Source: Ruegeria arenilitoris (GTDB taxonomy: Bacteria; Pseudomonadota; Alphaproteobacteria; Rhodobacterales; Rhodobacteraceae). Taken from it: a stretch of DNA of 64,000 nucleotides. The translations under genes and the position numbers were made by a program. Below the pieces are notes generated by a model that searched no databases, was not told where the DNA came from, and saw nothing but the letters and a program-made list of their open reading frames with translations. Positions 51,328 to 59,595 of this stretch are shown here, piece by piece (the first letter of the stretch is position 1; each line of letters opens with the position of its first letter). The stretch spans positions 310,001 through 374,000 of the forward strand of contig NZ_WPZO01000003.1 of NCBI RefSeq assembly GCF_013031355.1, read 5' to 3'.

Positions 51328-52233
51328 CTATTGCTCTTGCAGCTTGCGCGCCTCTGCTCCGGCCAGTTCGATCAGTTCCTGCACATAGGGTTTTTCAAGG
51401 TCTTCGGTCCGCACCGCCGCGTATAGCGTGCGGGTAATCCCGTCCTTGGTCAACGGGCGGGTGACATAGTCCGAGTTGTACTTTACCTCGCGCACAACCC
51501 AGTCGGGCAGCGCTGCAACGCCCCGGTTCGAGGCCACCAGCAGCAAGATCACCGCGGTCAGCTCTACCTGCCGGACTGTCGCGGGCTCAACACGCGCCGG
51601 GATCAGCAACTGGCTGAAGATATCTAGTCGGGTGCGTTCGACCGGATAGGTGATCAAAGTCTGGCCCCGGAAATCCTCGGCCTCGATGTAATCCTTCTGC
51701 GCCAAGGGGTGCGACGAGGCGGCAACGAAAACCGCGTCATAGTCGAACAGCTCGATGAACTCGACGCCCGGCAGGTCCTCGGGGTCAGACGAGACAACCA
51801 GATCGACCTCTTCTTTTTGTAAAGCGGGCAATGCGTCAAAGGCCAGACCGGGACGGATATCGACATCCACATCGCCCCAGGATTTGCGGAACGATTCCAG
51901 CACCGGGAACAGCCATTCGAAACACGCGTGGCATTCGATGGCGATATGCATCCGCCCGGCACGCCCGTCGCGCAGGGATGAAAACTCCTGCTGGGTTGCC
52001 TCGACCTGCGGCAGGATCTGCTCCGCCAGCCGCAACAGGCGCAGCCCCGCCGCTGAAAGCTTCATCGGCTTGGACCGGCGCAGGAACAGCTCGACCCCGG
52101 CCTGATCCTCCAACCCTTTGATCTGATGGCTCAAAGCCGATTGCGTGATGTTCAGCTGATCTGCCGCACGGGCCAGCCCGCCGCATTCGTGTATGGCCTT
52201 GATCGTACGCAGGTGCCGGAATTCGATGTGCAT
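51328..52233 (-). CDS. metR: LysR-family regulator, MetR-like
   Basis: 301 residues from the ATG at 52233; an earlier in-frame ATG (52248) would add five residues. Winged HTH at about 5-60 (F-R-H-L-R-T-I, L-N-I-T-Q-S-A-L-S-H-Q-I) and a LysR substrate domain. It matches MetR, which binds homocysteine and activates methionine genes. Divergent from metF with 94 bases between, the classical metR/metF pair. Confidence 0.88.
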   Translation of the reverse strand: MHIEFRHLRTIKAIHECGGLARAADQLNITQSALSHQIKGLEDQAGVELFLRRSKPMKLSAAGLRLLRLAEQILPQVEATQQEFSSLRDGRAGRMHIAIECHACFEWLFPVLESFRKSWGDVDVDIRPGLAFDALPALQKEEVDLVVSSDPEDLPGVEFIELFDYDAVFVAASSHPLAQKDYIEAEDFRGQTLITYPVERTRLDIFSQLLIPARVEPATVRQVELTAVILLLVASNRGVAALPDWVVREVKYNSDYVTRPLTKDGITRTLYAAVRTEDLEKPYVQELIELAGAEARKLQEQ

Positions 52234-52238
52234 TGCAA

Positions 52239-52278
52239 TGAGACTCATGTTGTTCTTGAGTAATATGAGTTTGTCTCA
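52239..52278. promoter_or_regulatory. Inverted repeat between metR and metF
   Basis: TGAGAC (52239-52244) and GTCTCA (52273-52278) flank a 28-bp AT-rich core; an additional palindrome ATGAGACTCAT lies at 52238-52248. It sits between the two divergent starts, the expected place for a MetR binding region. Confidence 0.5.
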
Positions 52279-52327
52279 CAATGCAGGAACTGGCACAAGG
52301 GCCCCAGATTGGACCTGTGAGGCAGAT

Positions 52328-53194
52328 ATGACGACACCTGAGATTTCATTCGAGTTCTTCCCGCCGCAAACGCTGGAGGCGTCGTTCCGTCTTTGGGATA
52401 CGGTTCAGACCCTGGCGCCGCTGGAGCCGCGCTTTGTATCGGTCACCTATGGCGCGGGAGGCACAACCCGAGAGCTGACGCGCGATGCAGTGGCGACGCT
52501 GCACAAATCATCCGGACTGCCGGTCGCCGCGCATTTGACCTGTGTTGACGCTTCGCGTCAGGAGACGTTGGAAATCGCCGACACCTTCGCACGCGCCGGA
52601 GTTCAGAACATTGTCGCCTTGCGCGGCGATCCGCCCAAAGGTCAGGACCGGTTCGCGCCCCATCCCGACGGGTTTGCCAATTCGGTCGAACTGATCGAAG
52701 CCTTGGCCGAGACCGAAATGTTCAGCATCCGCGTCGGCGCTTATCCCGACAAGCACCCCGAAGCACAGGATTTCCAGGCCGACATCGACTGGCTCAAGGC
52801 CAAGCTGGACGCTGGTGCAGACGAGGCCCTGACCCAGTTCTTCTTTGAGGCCGAGACGTTTTTCCGGTTCCGCGATGCCTGCGAAAAGGCTGGGATCGAC
52901 AAGCCCATCGTGCCCGGCATCCTGCCGATCGAAAACTGGAAGGGCGCCCGCAATTTTGCCCGCCGCTGCGGGACACATATCCCCGACTGGATCGAACACG
53001 CCTTTGAAAAGGCGATTCGCGATGATCGTGAGGATCTGCTGGCCACCGCCCTATGCACCGAGCTGTGTTCTGACCTGATCGATGGCGGCGTGGACAAGCT
53101 GCACTTCTACACGTTGAATCGCCCGGAACTGACACGTGATGTGTGCTTTGCACTGGGTATCACGCCACGGGCCGAACTGCAGAACGTCGCTTAA
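52328..53194 (+). CDS. metF: Methylenetetrahydrofolate reductase
   Basis: A 288-residue FAD barrel: S-F-E-F-F-P-P near the start, V-T-Y-G-A-G-G-T-T near 40, A-L-R-G-D-P-P near 100, and F-F-F-E-A-E-T-F near 172. It reduces 5,10-methylene-THF to 5-methyl-THF for methionine synthesis. The ATG at 52328 is chosen because conservation starts immediately after; the open frame extends upstream into the metR promoter without family similarity. Followed by a strong terminator. Confidence 0.94.
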   Translation: MTTPEISFEFFPPQTLEASFRLWDTVQTLAPLEPRFVSVTYGAGGTTRELTRDAVATLHKSSGLPVAAHLTCVDASRQETLEIADTFARAGVQNIVALRGDPPKGQDRFAPHPDGFANSVELIEALAETEMFSIRVGAYPDKHPEAQDFQADIDWLKAKLDAGADEALTQFFFEAETFFRFRDACEKAGIDKPIVPGILPIENWKGARNFARRCGTHIPDWIEHAFEKAIRDDREDLLATALCTELCSDLIDGGVDKLHFYTLNRPELTRDVCFALGITPRAELQNVA

Positions 53195-53216
53195 AACCTT
53201 CCTGTTGGTCACTTTT

Positions 53217-53248
53217 GCCCGGATCCTGCTCAGGCTCCGGGCTTTTTT
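53217..53248 (+). terminator. Rho-independent terminator after metF
   Basis: GCCCGGA / TCCGGGC stem around a 12-base loop that can pair further (CCTG/CAGG), followed by six T. Confidence 0.9.
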
Positions 53249-53406
53249 GTTGCGTTGCGCTTGGCAGCCGCAGGTCAAGCGTGAACAATTGGGCACGCCC
53301 AAACCAACTGTCCCTGAAATAGCAATAAAATTCCGCTAAAATTTGACAAAACCCAGCACCTCTTCAAATTGAGGTTGTGGTGTTTTTTTAAAGAGTTGTT
53401 TTGGGT

Positions 53407-54060
53407 ATGGAGCCTGTCGAAAAGATAAATGCACGCGCTGATGCACTGGCGGCTCTGGGTTTGGACCAGACAGCAGGGTCCGACGATATCCGGGATGCCT
53501 GGCGTCATATCGCATTTCGCGCTCATCCTGATCACAGAAACGGCGACTGCACTCATTTTGCGCGGGCCAAAGAGGCTTATGACTTTTTGCGCCGCGAAGG
53601 GCTGACCACCAAAGGGAAAACTACCGGCGGGCCCCGACGACCGAAGCTGCGCAAGCGCGTGATCGAACTGGAAAGCACCGACATCGACGCATGCCGCATG
53701 TTGCTGAATAATGCTCTGGCGCACGATCCGGACAGCAACGGATCAAACCCAAACTCGCAGGGCACGACCGATGCGGACCATGTCCCTGATGCGGTCGGGT
53801 TCTATGGCCGCCATCTGACCTATTTTGTCTCGACCCCGGTGCAGGAAGGGTCGAACCGGATAGCGCTGCCAACTTCGTTCCTGGCTTCGGCCCGGCGAAT
53901 GGAAACCGAGGTGCTGAGCTTTCAGTCCAACGACACTGGCGCGGGCGAGGTTGTGGTTCCGGAAACGATCACGGCACGCAAATTCCCCGGCGCCAAGAGC
54001 GTCCGGATCAAGTTCGACGCGGATCAGCAGATGCGCGACGACTTCTGGCTGGCCAGCTGA
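53407..54060 (+). CDS. DnaJ (J-domain) protein with uncharacterised C-terminal domain
   Basis: A 217-residue protein. Residues about 12-65 form a J domain with H-P-D (in F-R-A-H-P-D-H-R-N-G-D), predicting interaction with DnaK. No Gly/Phe region or zinc-finger repeat follows; after a basic linker (residues 70-85) the last about 100 residues are a beta-rich domain I do not recognise (F-Y-G-R-H-L-T-Y-F-V-S-T-P-V near its start). It may be an adapter delivering a particular client to Hsp70. ATG at 53407; a TTG two codons earlier is possible. Confidence 0.82.
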   Translation: MEPVEKINARADALAALGLDQTAGSDDIRDAWRHIAFRAHPDHRNGDCTHFARAKEAYDFLRREGLTTKGKTTGGPRRPKLRKRVIELESTDIDACRMLLNNALAHDPDSNGSNPNSQGTTDADHVPDAVGFYGRHLTYFVSTPVQEGSNRIALPTSFLASARRMETEVLSFQSNDTGAGEVVVPETITARKFPGAKSVRIKFDADQQMRDDFWLAS

Positions 54061-54065
54061 CAGCG

Positions 54066-54096
54066 AAAAACCCGGCCTGGTGACAGCCGGGTTCAT
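54066..54096 (-). terminator. Terminator for the YHS-domain gene, possibly bidirectional
   Basis: On the minus strand AACCCGGC / GCCGGGTT form a stem followed by TTTTTC. It also lies just after the J-domain gene on plus, where the T-tract is weak. Confidence 0.75.
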
Positions 54097-54113
54097 TCTT
54101 CATGAGTGGTGAC

Positions 54114-54632
54114 TTAATTCGCTACCGGACCTTCCGAGGTGAATTTGGGGATCACGCTGGTCGATGCAGCATCGCCTTCAATCCCGGGCCAGTTACCCTC
54201 GGCCAGATTGATATTGCCCGGAACGTCTTCTTCCCAGAAACCGACAACTACATCAGTGATGTTCAGATACAGTTTGTCATCGACGATCCGCCACAGGTTC
54301 GGGTTTGCCGGCACTTTGCCGCCTTTCGATACGCCGTAGGCGCAATGCCCGTCATACTGCGGCGCATAATAAGCTGGATTTTCAAGGAACTTGTCGCGGT
54401 TCTCTTCGGTCGAGAATGCCCAGGTCGCACCGTTGTAATCTGCCGTGATATCAGCATGACCACGTACCGGTTCGGGCTGGGACTGGCCAACCGGCACTTG
54501 ATCCAGACTGCGGTAGGCAACAACGTCATAACCCGACACGGCAAACCCGGTGCCGTCCACGTATTGATCCCCGGCAAAAGCCGGAACAGCAAGGGTCAGA
54601 GCAGTCGCAAAAGTCAGGGCAAAGCGTTTCAT
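54114..54632 (-). CDS. Secreted YHS-domain protein
   Basis: A 172-residue protein with a Sec signal peptide of about 21 residues (ending A-F-A). The mature part holds a YHS-like domain (G-Y-D-V-V-A-Y near 36, F-S-T-E-E-N-R-D-K-F-L-E-N-P-A-Y-Y-A-P near 73, G-H-C-A-Y-G near 96). YHS modules bind metals in copper or heavy-metal proteins; some relatives are selenoproteins, but this one has Cys and an in-frame sense sequence. The ATG at 54632 is chosen over 54881 to expose the signal peptide. Confidence 0.87.
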   Translation of the reverse strand: MKRFALTFATALTLAVPAFAGDQYVDGTGFAVSGYDVVAYRSLDQVPVGQSQPEPVRGHADITADYNGATWAFSTEENRDKFLENPAYYAPQYDGHCAYGVSKGGKVPANPNLWRIVDDKLYLNITDVVVGFWEEDVPGNINLAEGNWPGIEGDAASTSVIPKFTSEGPVAN

Positions 54633-54862
54633 ATGGTCAATCCTTTTGTCCTTTGGGTTGGGCGTTGCTGAGAGAATAGGTATTTTCGCACTGATGGGCA
54701 GTCCCGCTCGCGCCGCTGTGAGGTCGGATGAAGAAACGTGAAAGGTTCGCACCCATTTGTTACAAAACCTCTTTGACATACGGGGTTGGACTCGGCGCTT
54801 TGCAACATTAGCTGTTGTGGCGGACGGACAATTCACCCGAACTTTGCTGAGAAAGACAACAG

Positions 54863-55741
54863 ATGACCGAGCAATCCCCATACACGCCTCCCAAAGTCTG
54901 GACCTGGGACAGCGAAAGCGGCGGCCAGTTTGCCAATATCAACCGCCCCATCTCTGGCGCCACCCATGACAAGGACCTGCCGGTCGGGCGCCATCCGCTA
55001 CAACTCTATTCGCTGGCGACCCCCAACGGTGTCAAAGTGACCGTGATGCTAGAAGAGCTGCTGGCACTGGGTCACGAAGGCGCCGAATACAATGCCTGGC
55101 TGATCAATATCGGCGAGGGCGACCAGTTCAGCTCGGGCTTTGTCGAGGCGAACCCGAACTCGAAAATCCCCGCGCTGTGGGATCGCTCGGGCGACGCGCC
55201 CGTGCGTGTCTTCGAAAGTGCCTCGATCCTGTTCCATTTGGCTGAAAAGTTCGACGCGTTCCTGCCGAAATCCGGCCACGAGCGGACCGAGGTCATGAAT
55301 TGGGTCTTCTGGCAGATGGGCAGCGCGCCGTATCTGGGCGGCGGGTTCGGCCATTTCTACGCTTACGCGCCCGAGAAATGGGAATACCCGATCAACCGCT
55401 TCGCTATGGAAACCAAGCGTCAGCTGGACGTGCTGGATCGTCAACTGGCCGACAACACCTATATCGCGGGTGAGGACTATACCATCGCCGACATGGCGAT
55501 CTGGCCCTGGTACGGCCAGCTCGTACTGGGCCGCCTGTACAGCGCGGCCGAGTTCCTGGATGTAGAATCCTATAAAAACGTGATGCGTTGGGCCAAGGCC
55601 GTCGATGCGCGGCCCGCCGTTCAGCGCGGCCGTATGGTCAACCGCGCGTTTGGTGAGCCGCATACTCAACTGCACGAGCGCCACGACGCCAGCGACTTTG
55701 AAACCCGCACGCAGGACAAGCTGGAAGCCGCAGCGGAATAA
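54863..55741 (+). CDS. yghU: Glutathione-dependent disulfide-bond oxidoreductase, YghU-like GST
   Basis: A 292-residue glutathione-transferase-fold protein with the long N-terminal extension of the YghU/YfcG group (P-P-K-V-W-T-W at 9-15, A-N-I-N-R-P near 25-30 and the T-P-N-G-V-K-V-T thioredoxin-like start near 55). E-S-A-S-I-L-F near 119 contacts glutathione. It reduces organic disulfides and peroxides with two glutathiones. Stop at 55741 is followed by a strong bidirectional hairpin. Confidence 0.93.
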   Translation: MTEQSPYTPPKVWTWDSESGGQFANINRPISGATHDKDLPVGRHPLQLYSLATPNGVKVTVMLEELLALGHEGAEYNAWLINIGEGDQFSSGFVEANPNSKIPALWDRSGDAPVRVFESASILFHLAEKFDAFLPKSGHERTEVMNWVFWQMGSAPYLGGGFGHFYAYAPEKWEYPINRFAMETKRQLDVLDRQLADNTYIAGEDYTIADMAIWPWYGQLVLGRLYSAAEFLDVESYKNVMRWAKAVDARPAVQRGRMVNRAFGEPHTQLHERHDASDFETRTQDKLEAAAE

Positions 55742-55743
55742 CA

Positions 55744-55782
55744 AAGCACGGCCCCGCAACCTGACCGGTTGTGGGGTCTGCT
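55744..55782. terminator. Bidirectional terminator between yghU and the SseB-like gene
   Basis: AAGCA-x-GGCCCCGCAACC pairs with GGTTGTGGGGTC-TGCTT around a short loop, with T- or A-rich flanks on each side. It serves the two convergent genes. Confidence 0.75.
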
Positions 55783-56570
55783 TATTTCAGAATCGGCGGC
55801 TTGTCCGGATCACTGCCCGGTGTGATGTGTTGAACGACCCTTTGTTCGGGTTGCGGCAAATCGAATTTCAGACCGACACGCGCCAACGCGGCTGCGGCTA
55901 CGTCGTGTGGGCTGAAAAAGCCCACATCCATCGCCCCGGCCTCGATACCTGAAAAAGTCAGCGCCTCCGAGGCCGCCTTGGCCAATGCAGGCTCAGCCCC
56001 CTCAACCGCGCCGACAAACCCCAGCAGATGTCCCGCGCCTCCGTCCACTGATTTGGTTCCGACCAGAAACGCGGCCTCGGCCAAGCCAACGGCCGTTGCC
56101 AGCTTCGCGTCCAACGCCTGCAGAAGATCATCCGGCAGGCCAACCGGGGGCAGGAACTCGGCCAGTCGTTGCTGCACCTCTTCTGGTGCATGTTCCAGCG
56201 TGGTGGCTAACCAGCCCAGCGCTTCGGCCGGGATCAGCATCGAGGACGGCGCGACCTCAAGGTTCAACCCCAGACCAATCCCCTGCCCTGCGAGCATCCC
56301 CGACAGCACCCGCCCGGACAAAGCCACATAAGGCACTGGGCGTTCGGCGAAACGGGCCAGCCGGTCCTCGCGGTCGAAGGCCAGAACGAACCGGCCATCG
56401 GCAACATCGAACAGTTCCGGCGTGATGTTTTCATCCTGCGCCTCTTCGGCCAGCAGCAGGAACAGCTCGCTGTCGGCCAGCCGTTCAAAGAACCGCAGCC
56501 GCGCCGCGTCGTCCTGCGGGTTGGCCTCCATCGCGGCGTGGGCAGTATCAAGGGCGGTTGTGTCAGTCAT
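55782..56570 (-). CDS. SseB-family protein
   Basis: A 262-residue acidic protein: N-terminal SseB domain (residues about 10-130, with L-F-D-V-A-D-G-R-F-V-L-A-F-D and P-Y-V-A-L-S-G) and a C-terminal domain rich in Ala. Named after a rhodanese-linked E. coli protein; function unclear. It overlaps the glycosylase gene end by 8 bases, indicating an operon. Confidence 0.82.
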   Translation of the reverse strand: MTDTTALDTAHAAMEANPQDDAARLRFFERLADSELFLLLAEEAQDENITPELFDVADGRFVLAFDREDRLARFAERPVPYVALSGRVLSGMLAGQGIGLGLNLEVAPSSMLIPAEALGWLATTLEHAPEEVQQRLAEFLPPVGLPDDLLQALDAKLATAVGLAEAAFLVGTKSVDGGAGHLLGFVGAVEGAEPALAKAASEALTFSGIEAGAMDVGFFSPHDVAAAALARVGLKFDLPQPEQRVVQHITPGSDPDKPPILK

Positions 56571-57150
56571 TCAAAACCTCTTTCACCCGCGCGCGCAGAA
56601 CCGGCAGCAGCTCGGCCTCGAACCACGGGTTTTTCTTCAACCATGCCGTATTGCGCCAGGACGGATGAGGCAAGGGAAAGACCTGCGGCGCATGGTCTTG
56701 CCAGCCCCGCACCGTGTCCGTGACCGAACCGCGCGCACCAAGGTGATACTTATGCGCGTGCCCGCCGACCAGAACGGTCAGCGGCACCTGCCCCAGTTCG
56801 TTCATTACCCTGTTGTGCCATGTCTGCCCACAGATCGGCGGCGGCGGCAGATCGGCCTTGCGTGCGTCATATCCCGGAAAACAGAACGCCATCGGCACAA
56901 TCGACACGCGGGAACGGTCATAGAACACGGTTTCATCAATCCCCAGCCAGTCGCGCAAACGATCACCGGACGGATCGGTGAACGGACGGCCCGAGGCCTG
57001 AACCCGCGCGCCTGGTGCCTGCCCTGCAATCAGCAGAGGTGTGCCCTGCCGGAACCACACCACCGGGCGCGGCTGATGCGCCGTATGCGTGGCCCGAAAT
57101 CTGTCCGCGCAAATGCGGCAGGCTTCAATCTCTTTCTGCAGCGAATTCAT
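56563..57150 (-). CDS. Uracil-DNA glycosylase family protein (family-4-like)
   Basis: A 195-residue UDG-fold protein. G-Q-A-P-G at 43-47 corresponds to motif 1 (usually G-E-A-P-G), P-S in H-P-S near 167 is the second motif, and C11, C14, C90 and C107 match the four iron-sulfur cysteines of family 4 enzymes. It may remove uracil or another damaged base. The Gln instead of Glu in motif 1 could alter activity. Confidence 0.83.
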   Translation of the reverse strand: MNSLQKEIEACRICADRFRATHTAHQPRPVVWFRQGTPLLIAGQAPGARVQASGRPFTDPSGDRLRDWLGIDETVFYDRSRVSIVPMAFCFPGYDARKADLPPPPICGQTWHNRVMNELGQVPLTVLVGGHAHKYHLGARGSVTDTVRGWQDHAPQVFPLPHPSWRNTAWLKKNPWFEAELLPVLRARVKEVLND

Positions 57151-57378
57151 CAGATCGCAAGATTTCCTGCATCAAACTGGTTGACGGTCGAAGTGAAAGA
57201 TAGTCAACGCGTTGCCGCGGTCCAACCGATGCATTAGTCACAGTGCCGAATGGTCGGTTTCACGCGCATTGATCATTTGTTTCACAATTCGACATAATGT
57301 AGCCAACATGGATCGGTAAGTTTTCCGTTCCTTCGCCGGCCCGATCGGTGCAACAAACGCAAGAGCAGCAGGCCTTGA

Positions 57379-58038
57379 ATGCTTGAGTTCGAGAATGTCA
57401 GCAAGTCCTTCTGGACCGGGACCCGCCGCAAGGTGATCCTGGATCAGGTCTCGTTCCGGATCGAGCTTGGCCGGTCCATCGGCATTCTGGCCCCCAATGG
57501 CACTGGCAAGACGACCCTGATCAACATGATGGCCGGGCTGGAAAAACCCGACGAAGGTGTGATCCGCAAATCCTGCCGGATCTCGTTCCCGATGGGGTTT
57601 TCGGGCGGCGTAGCCAAGAAGCTTTCTGCGCTAGAAAACGCCCGTTACATCGCAAAAATCTACGGCATGGATCCCGATTATATCGAGGCGTACTGCAAAT
57701 GGCTGTGTGGTCTGGGTGAGTATTTCGACCAACCGCTAGGAACCTATTCCTCCGGAATGCGGGCGCGTTTCACCTTCGCTCTGATGTTGGCGCTGGATTT
57801 CGACATGTACCTGATTGACGAAGGGATGCCGGCGACAACGGATGTGGAGTTCAACCGGAAAGCGGGCGACATCCTGAAAGAACGGTTGCGCACGACGACC
57901 CTGGTCATCGTATCGCACAGCCCCGCCGTTCTGGAGAGATTTGCACAGCAGGCCGCCGTACTTCTGGACGGTCAGCTTTACATGTTCGAAACCTTGGAAG
58001 AGGCACGACAGCTATATGACTACCAAACCCAAGGCTAA
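57379..58038 (+). CDS. kpsT: Capsule polysaccharide ABC exporter ATP-binding protein
   Basis: A 219-residue ATPase of the KpsT/Wzt short branch: Walker A A-P-N-G-T-G-K-T-T-L near 39-48, signature Y-S-S-G-M-R-A-R-F (the KpsT form of LSGGQ), Walker B L-I-D-E-G-M. It drives export of group-2-type capsule. No KpsM-type permease gene precedes it; the next gene is kpsE-like. ATG at 57379 after GCAGGCC. Confidence 0.92.
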   Translation: MLEFENVSKSFWTGTRRKVILDQVSFRIELGRSIGILAPNGTGKTTLINMMAGLEKPDEGVIRKSCRISFPMGFSGGVAKKLSALENARYIAKIYGMDPDYIEAYCKWLCGLGEYFDQPLGTYSSGMRARFTFALMLALDFDMYLIDEGMPATTDVEFNRKAGDILKERLRTTTLVIVSHSPAVLERFAQQAAVLLDGQLYMFETLEEARQLYDYQTQG

Positions 58039-59590
58039 GAAATATCGCTGGCGACGTGACCGCCAGGGCGCGGACTCGGCGAACGCACGGGCCGATGCAA
58101 TTTCGCGCATCAGAAAGGCTACGCAACCGCCCGAGGCCGCAAATGACGCGCAACCAGCGACCGATATCGACGCGATCAAACGAGAAGGCCTGACTGGGCG
58201 ACAACTGCGCGTAGCCCGGCGCCTGGCGCAGAAGAACGGTCTGGCTGCGACGTCTGATTACGATGCGGTGCGGTTGTTGCGTCAAAAGGGCATTGATCCC
58301 TTTGAGCGGGCCAATCTGTTGGATCTGGCGGCCGAAAAGAAAGACGCGGAAGACAAGGCCAAGGACAAAATCACCATCCAACTGCCGCAGACGATCAAGG
58401 AAACACCCCAGACCCTGCCCGGCCCCGAGCTGAGCCCTGCAGAGCGGCGCAATCTGGAAATCGGTGAAATCCAAAAGAACATCGCGCGCCGTCGCAGACG
58501 CAAGCTGTTCGCGCTGTTCGCGCGGCTGGCCGTGTTTGTACTGCTTCCAACCGTGATCGTCGGCATTTATTTCTACCGGATTGCGACACCGATGTACGCA
58601 AGCGACTCGGCCTTTTCGATCCTGCAGGCGGATGGGGGGGGCGCGTCCTTTGGCGGGTTTCTGGCAGGCACTCAATACGCCACCGCGCAGGATTCTGTCG
58701 CCACGCAGGAATTTCTGGAATCAAAAGACGCGCTGGTCCGGCTTGAGAACGACACCAACTTCTCGGAAATCTTCAAACAGGAGTGGATTGACCCGATCCA
58801 GCGCCTGCCTCAAGACGCGACCCTTGAGGAGACCTACAAGCTATTCAAGCGGGTGATCACCATCGGGTATGACCCAAGTGATGGCATCATCCGCATGGAG
58901 GTGGCGGCCCCGAGCCCGGAAATATCGGTCGAGCTGTCCTCTCTGCTGCTGTCCTACGCCGAGGAAACCATCAACGGTTTGACGGAGCTGAAGCGCGAAG
59001 ACCAGATGCGCGACGCACGGGCCGGGTTTGAGCTGGCACAGGAAGAACGCAGGAAAGCGCAGGAAGAGCTGATTAAGCTGCAACTTCAGGGGGCGGTTCT
59101 TGACCCGGAAAACGTCCTTGCCGGTCTGCGGGGGCGCATCAATGCAATCGAAGTCGAGTTGCAGGAAAAGGAACTGCAACTGGCGGCCCTTCTGGACAAC
59201 CTGCGCCCGAACCAGGCCAAGGTGGACGGTGTCCGGGCAGACATCAAACGGCTTGAGGTTGTGTTGGCAGATCTGAACGAAGAAATGCTGGACGTCTCGG
59301 CAGGCGAAAACTCACTGGCAAGGTTGAGCGTGCGGATTCAGATGGCGCAGGCCGACCTGGTGGCGCGCGATATGATGCTGCAAACCGCGATGGAACAGAT
59401 GGAAACCACACGGACCGAAGCCAACCGCAAAGTGCGTTACCTGTCTGTTTCGGTAAACCCGGTCGCCAGCGAAGAACCCAGCTATCCGCGCAAGTTCGAA
59501 AATACGATTTTGGCTTTCCTGTTGTTTGCTGGTATCTACCTGATGATCTCGCTTACCGCGTCGGTCCTTCGTGAACAGGTATCCTCGTAA
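58016..59590 (+). CDS. Capsule polysaccharide export inner-membrane protein, KpsE/BexC/CtrB-like, with long N-terminal extension
   Basis: A 524-residue protein. Residues 1-165 are a basic, helical cytosolic extension with a D-Y-D-A-V-R-L-L-R-Q-K-G-I-D-P-F motif near 82-97; a transmembrane helix follows at about 168-190 (L-F-A-R-L-A-V-F-V-L-L). Then a periplasmic coiled-coil region (about 330-470) and a second helix near 500 (I-L-A-F-L-L-F-A-G), as in PCP-3 proteins. The usual KpsE is near 380 residues, so the extra 140 are notable. It overlaps kpsT by 23 bases. Confidence 0.86.
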   Translation: MTTKPKAKKYRWRRDRQGADSANARADAISRIRKATQPPEAANDAQPATDIDAIKREGLTGRQLRVARRLAQKNGLAATSDYDAVRLLRQKGIDPFERANLLDLAAEKKDAEDKAKDKITIQLPQTIKETPQTLPGPELSPAERRNLEIGEIQKNIARRRRRKLFALFARLAVFVLLPTVIVGIYFYRIATPMYASDSAFSILQADGGGASFGGFLAGTQYATAQDSVATQEFLESKDALVRLENDTNFSEIFKQEWIDPIQRLPQDATLEETYKLFKRVITIGYDPSDGIIRMEVAAPSPEISVELSSLLLSYAEETINGLTELKREDQMRDARAGFELAQEERRKAQEELIKLQLQGAVLDPENVLAGLRGRINAIEVELQEKELQLAALLDNLRPNQAKVDGVRADIKRLEVVLADLNEEMLDVSAGENSLARLSVRIQMAQADLVARDMMLQTAMEQMETTRTEANRKVRYLSVSVNPVASEEPSYPRKFENTILAFLLFAGIYLMISLTASVLREQVSS

Positions 59591-59595
59591 GACAC

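Noticed and set aside
52234..52327. SAM or other riboswitch ahead of metF
   Set aside because: The leader is too short (under 95 bases) and lacks known riboswitch core sequences.
53350..53395. Possible terminator or attenuator before the J-domain gene
   Set aside because: ACCTC/GAGGT gives only five pairs with mismatches beyond; the T-run is suggestive but the stem is too weak.
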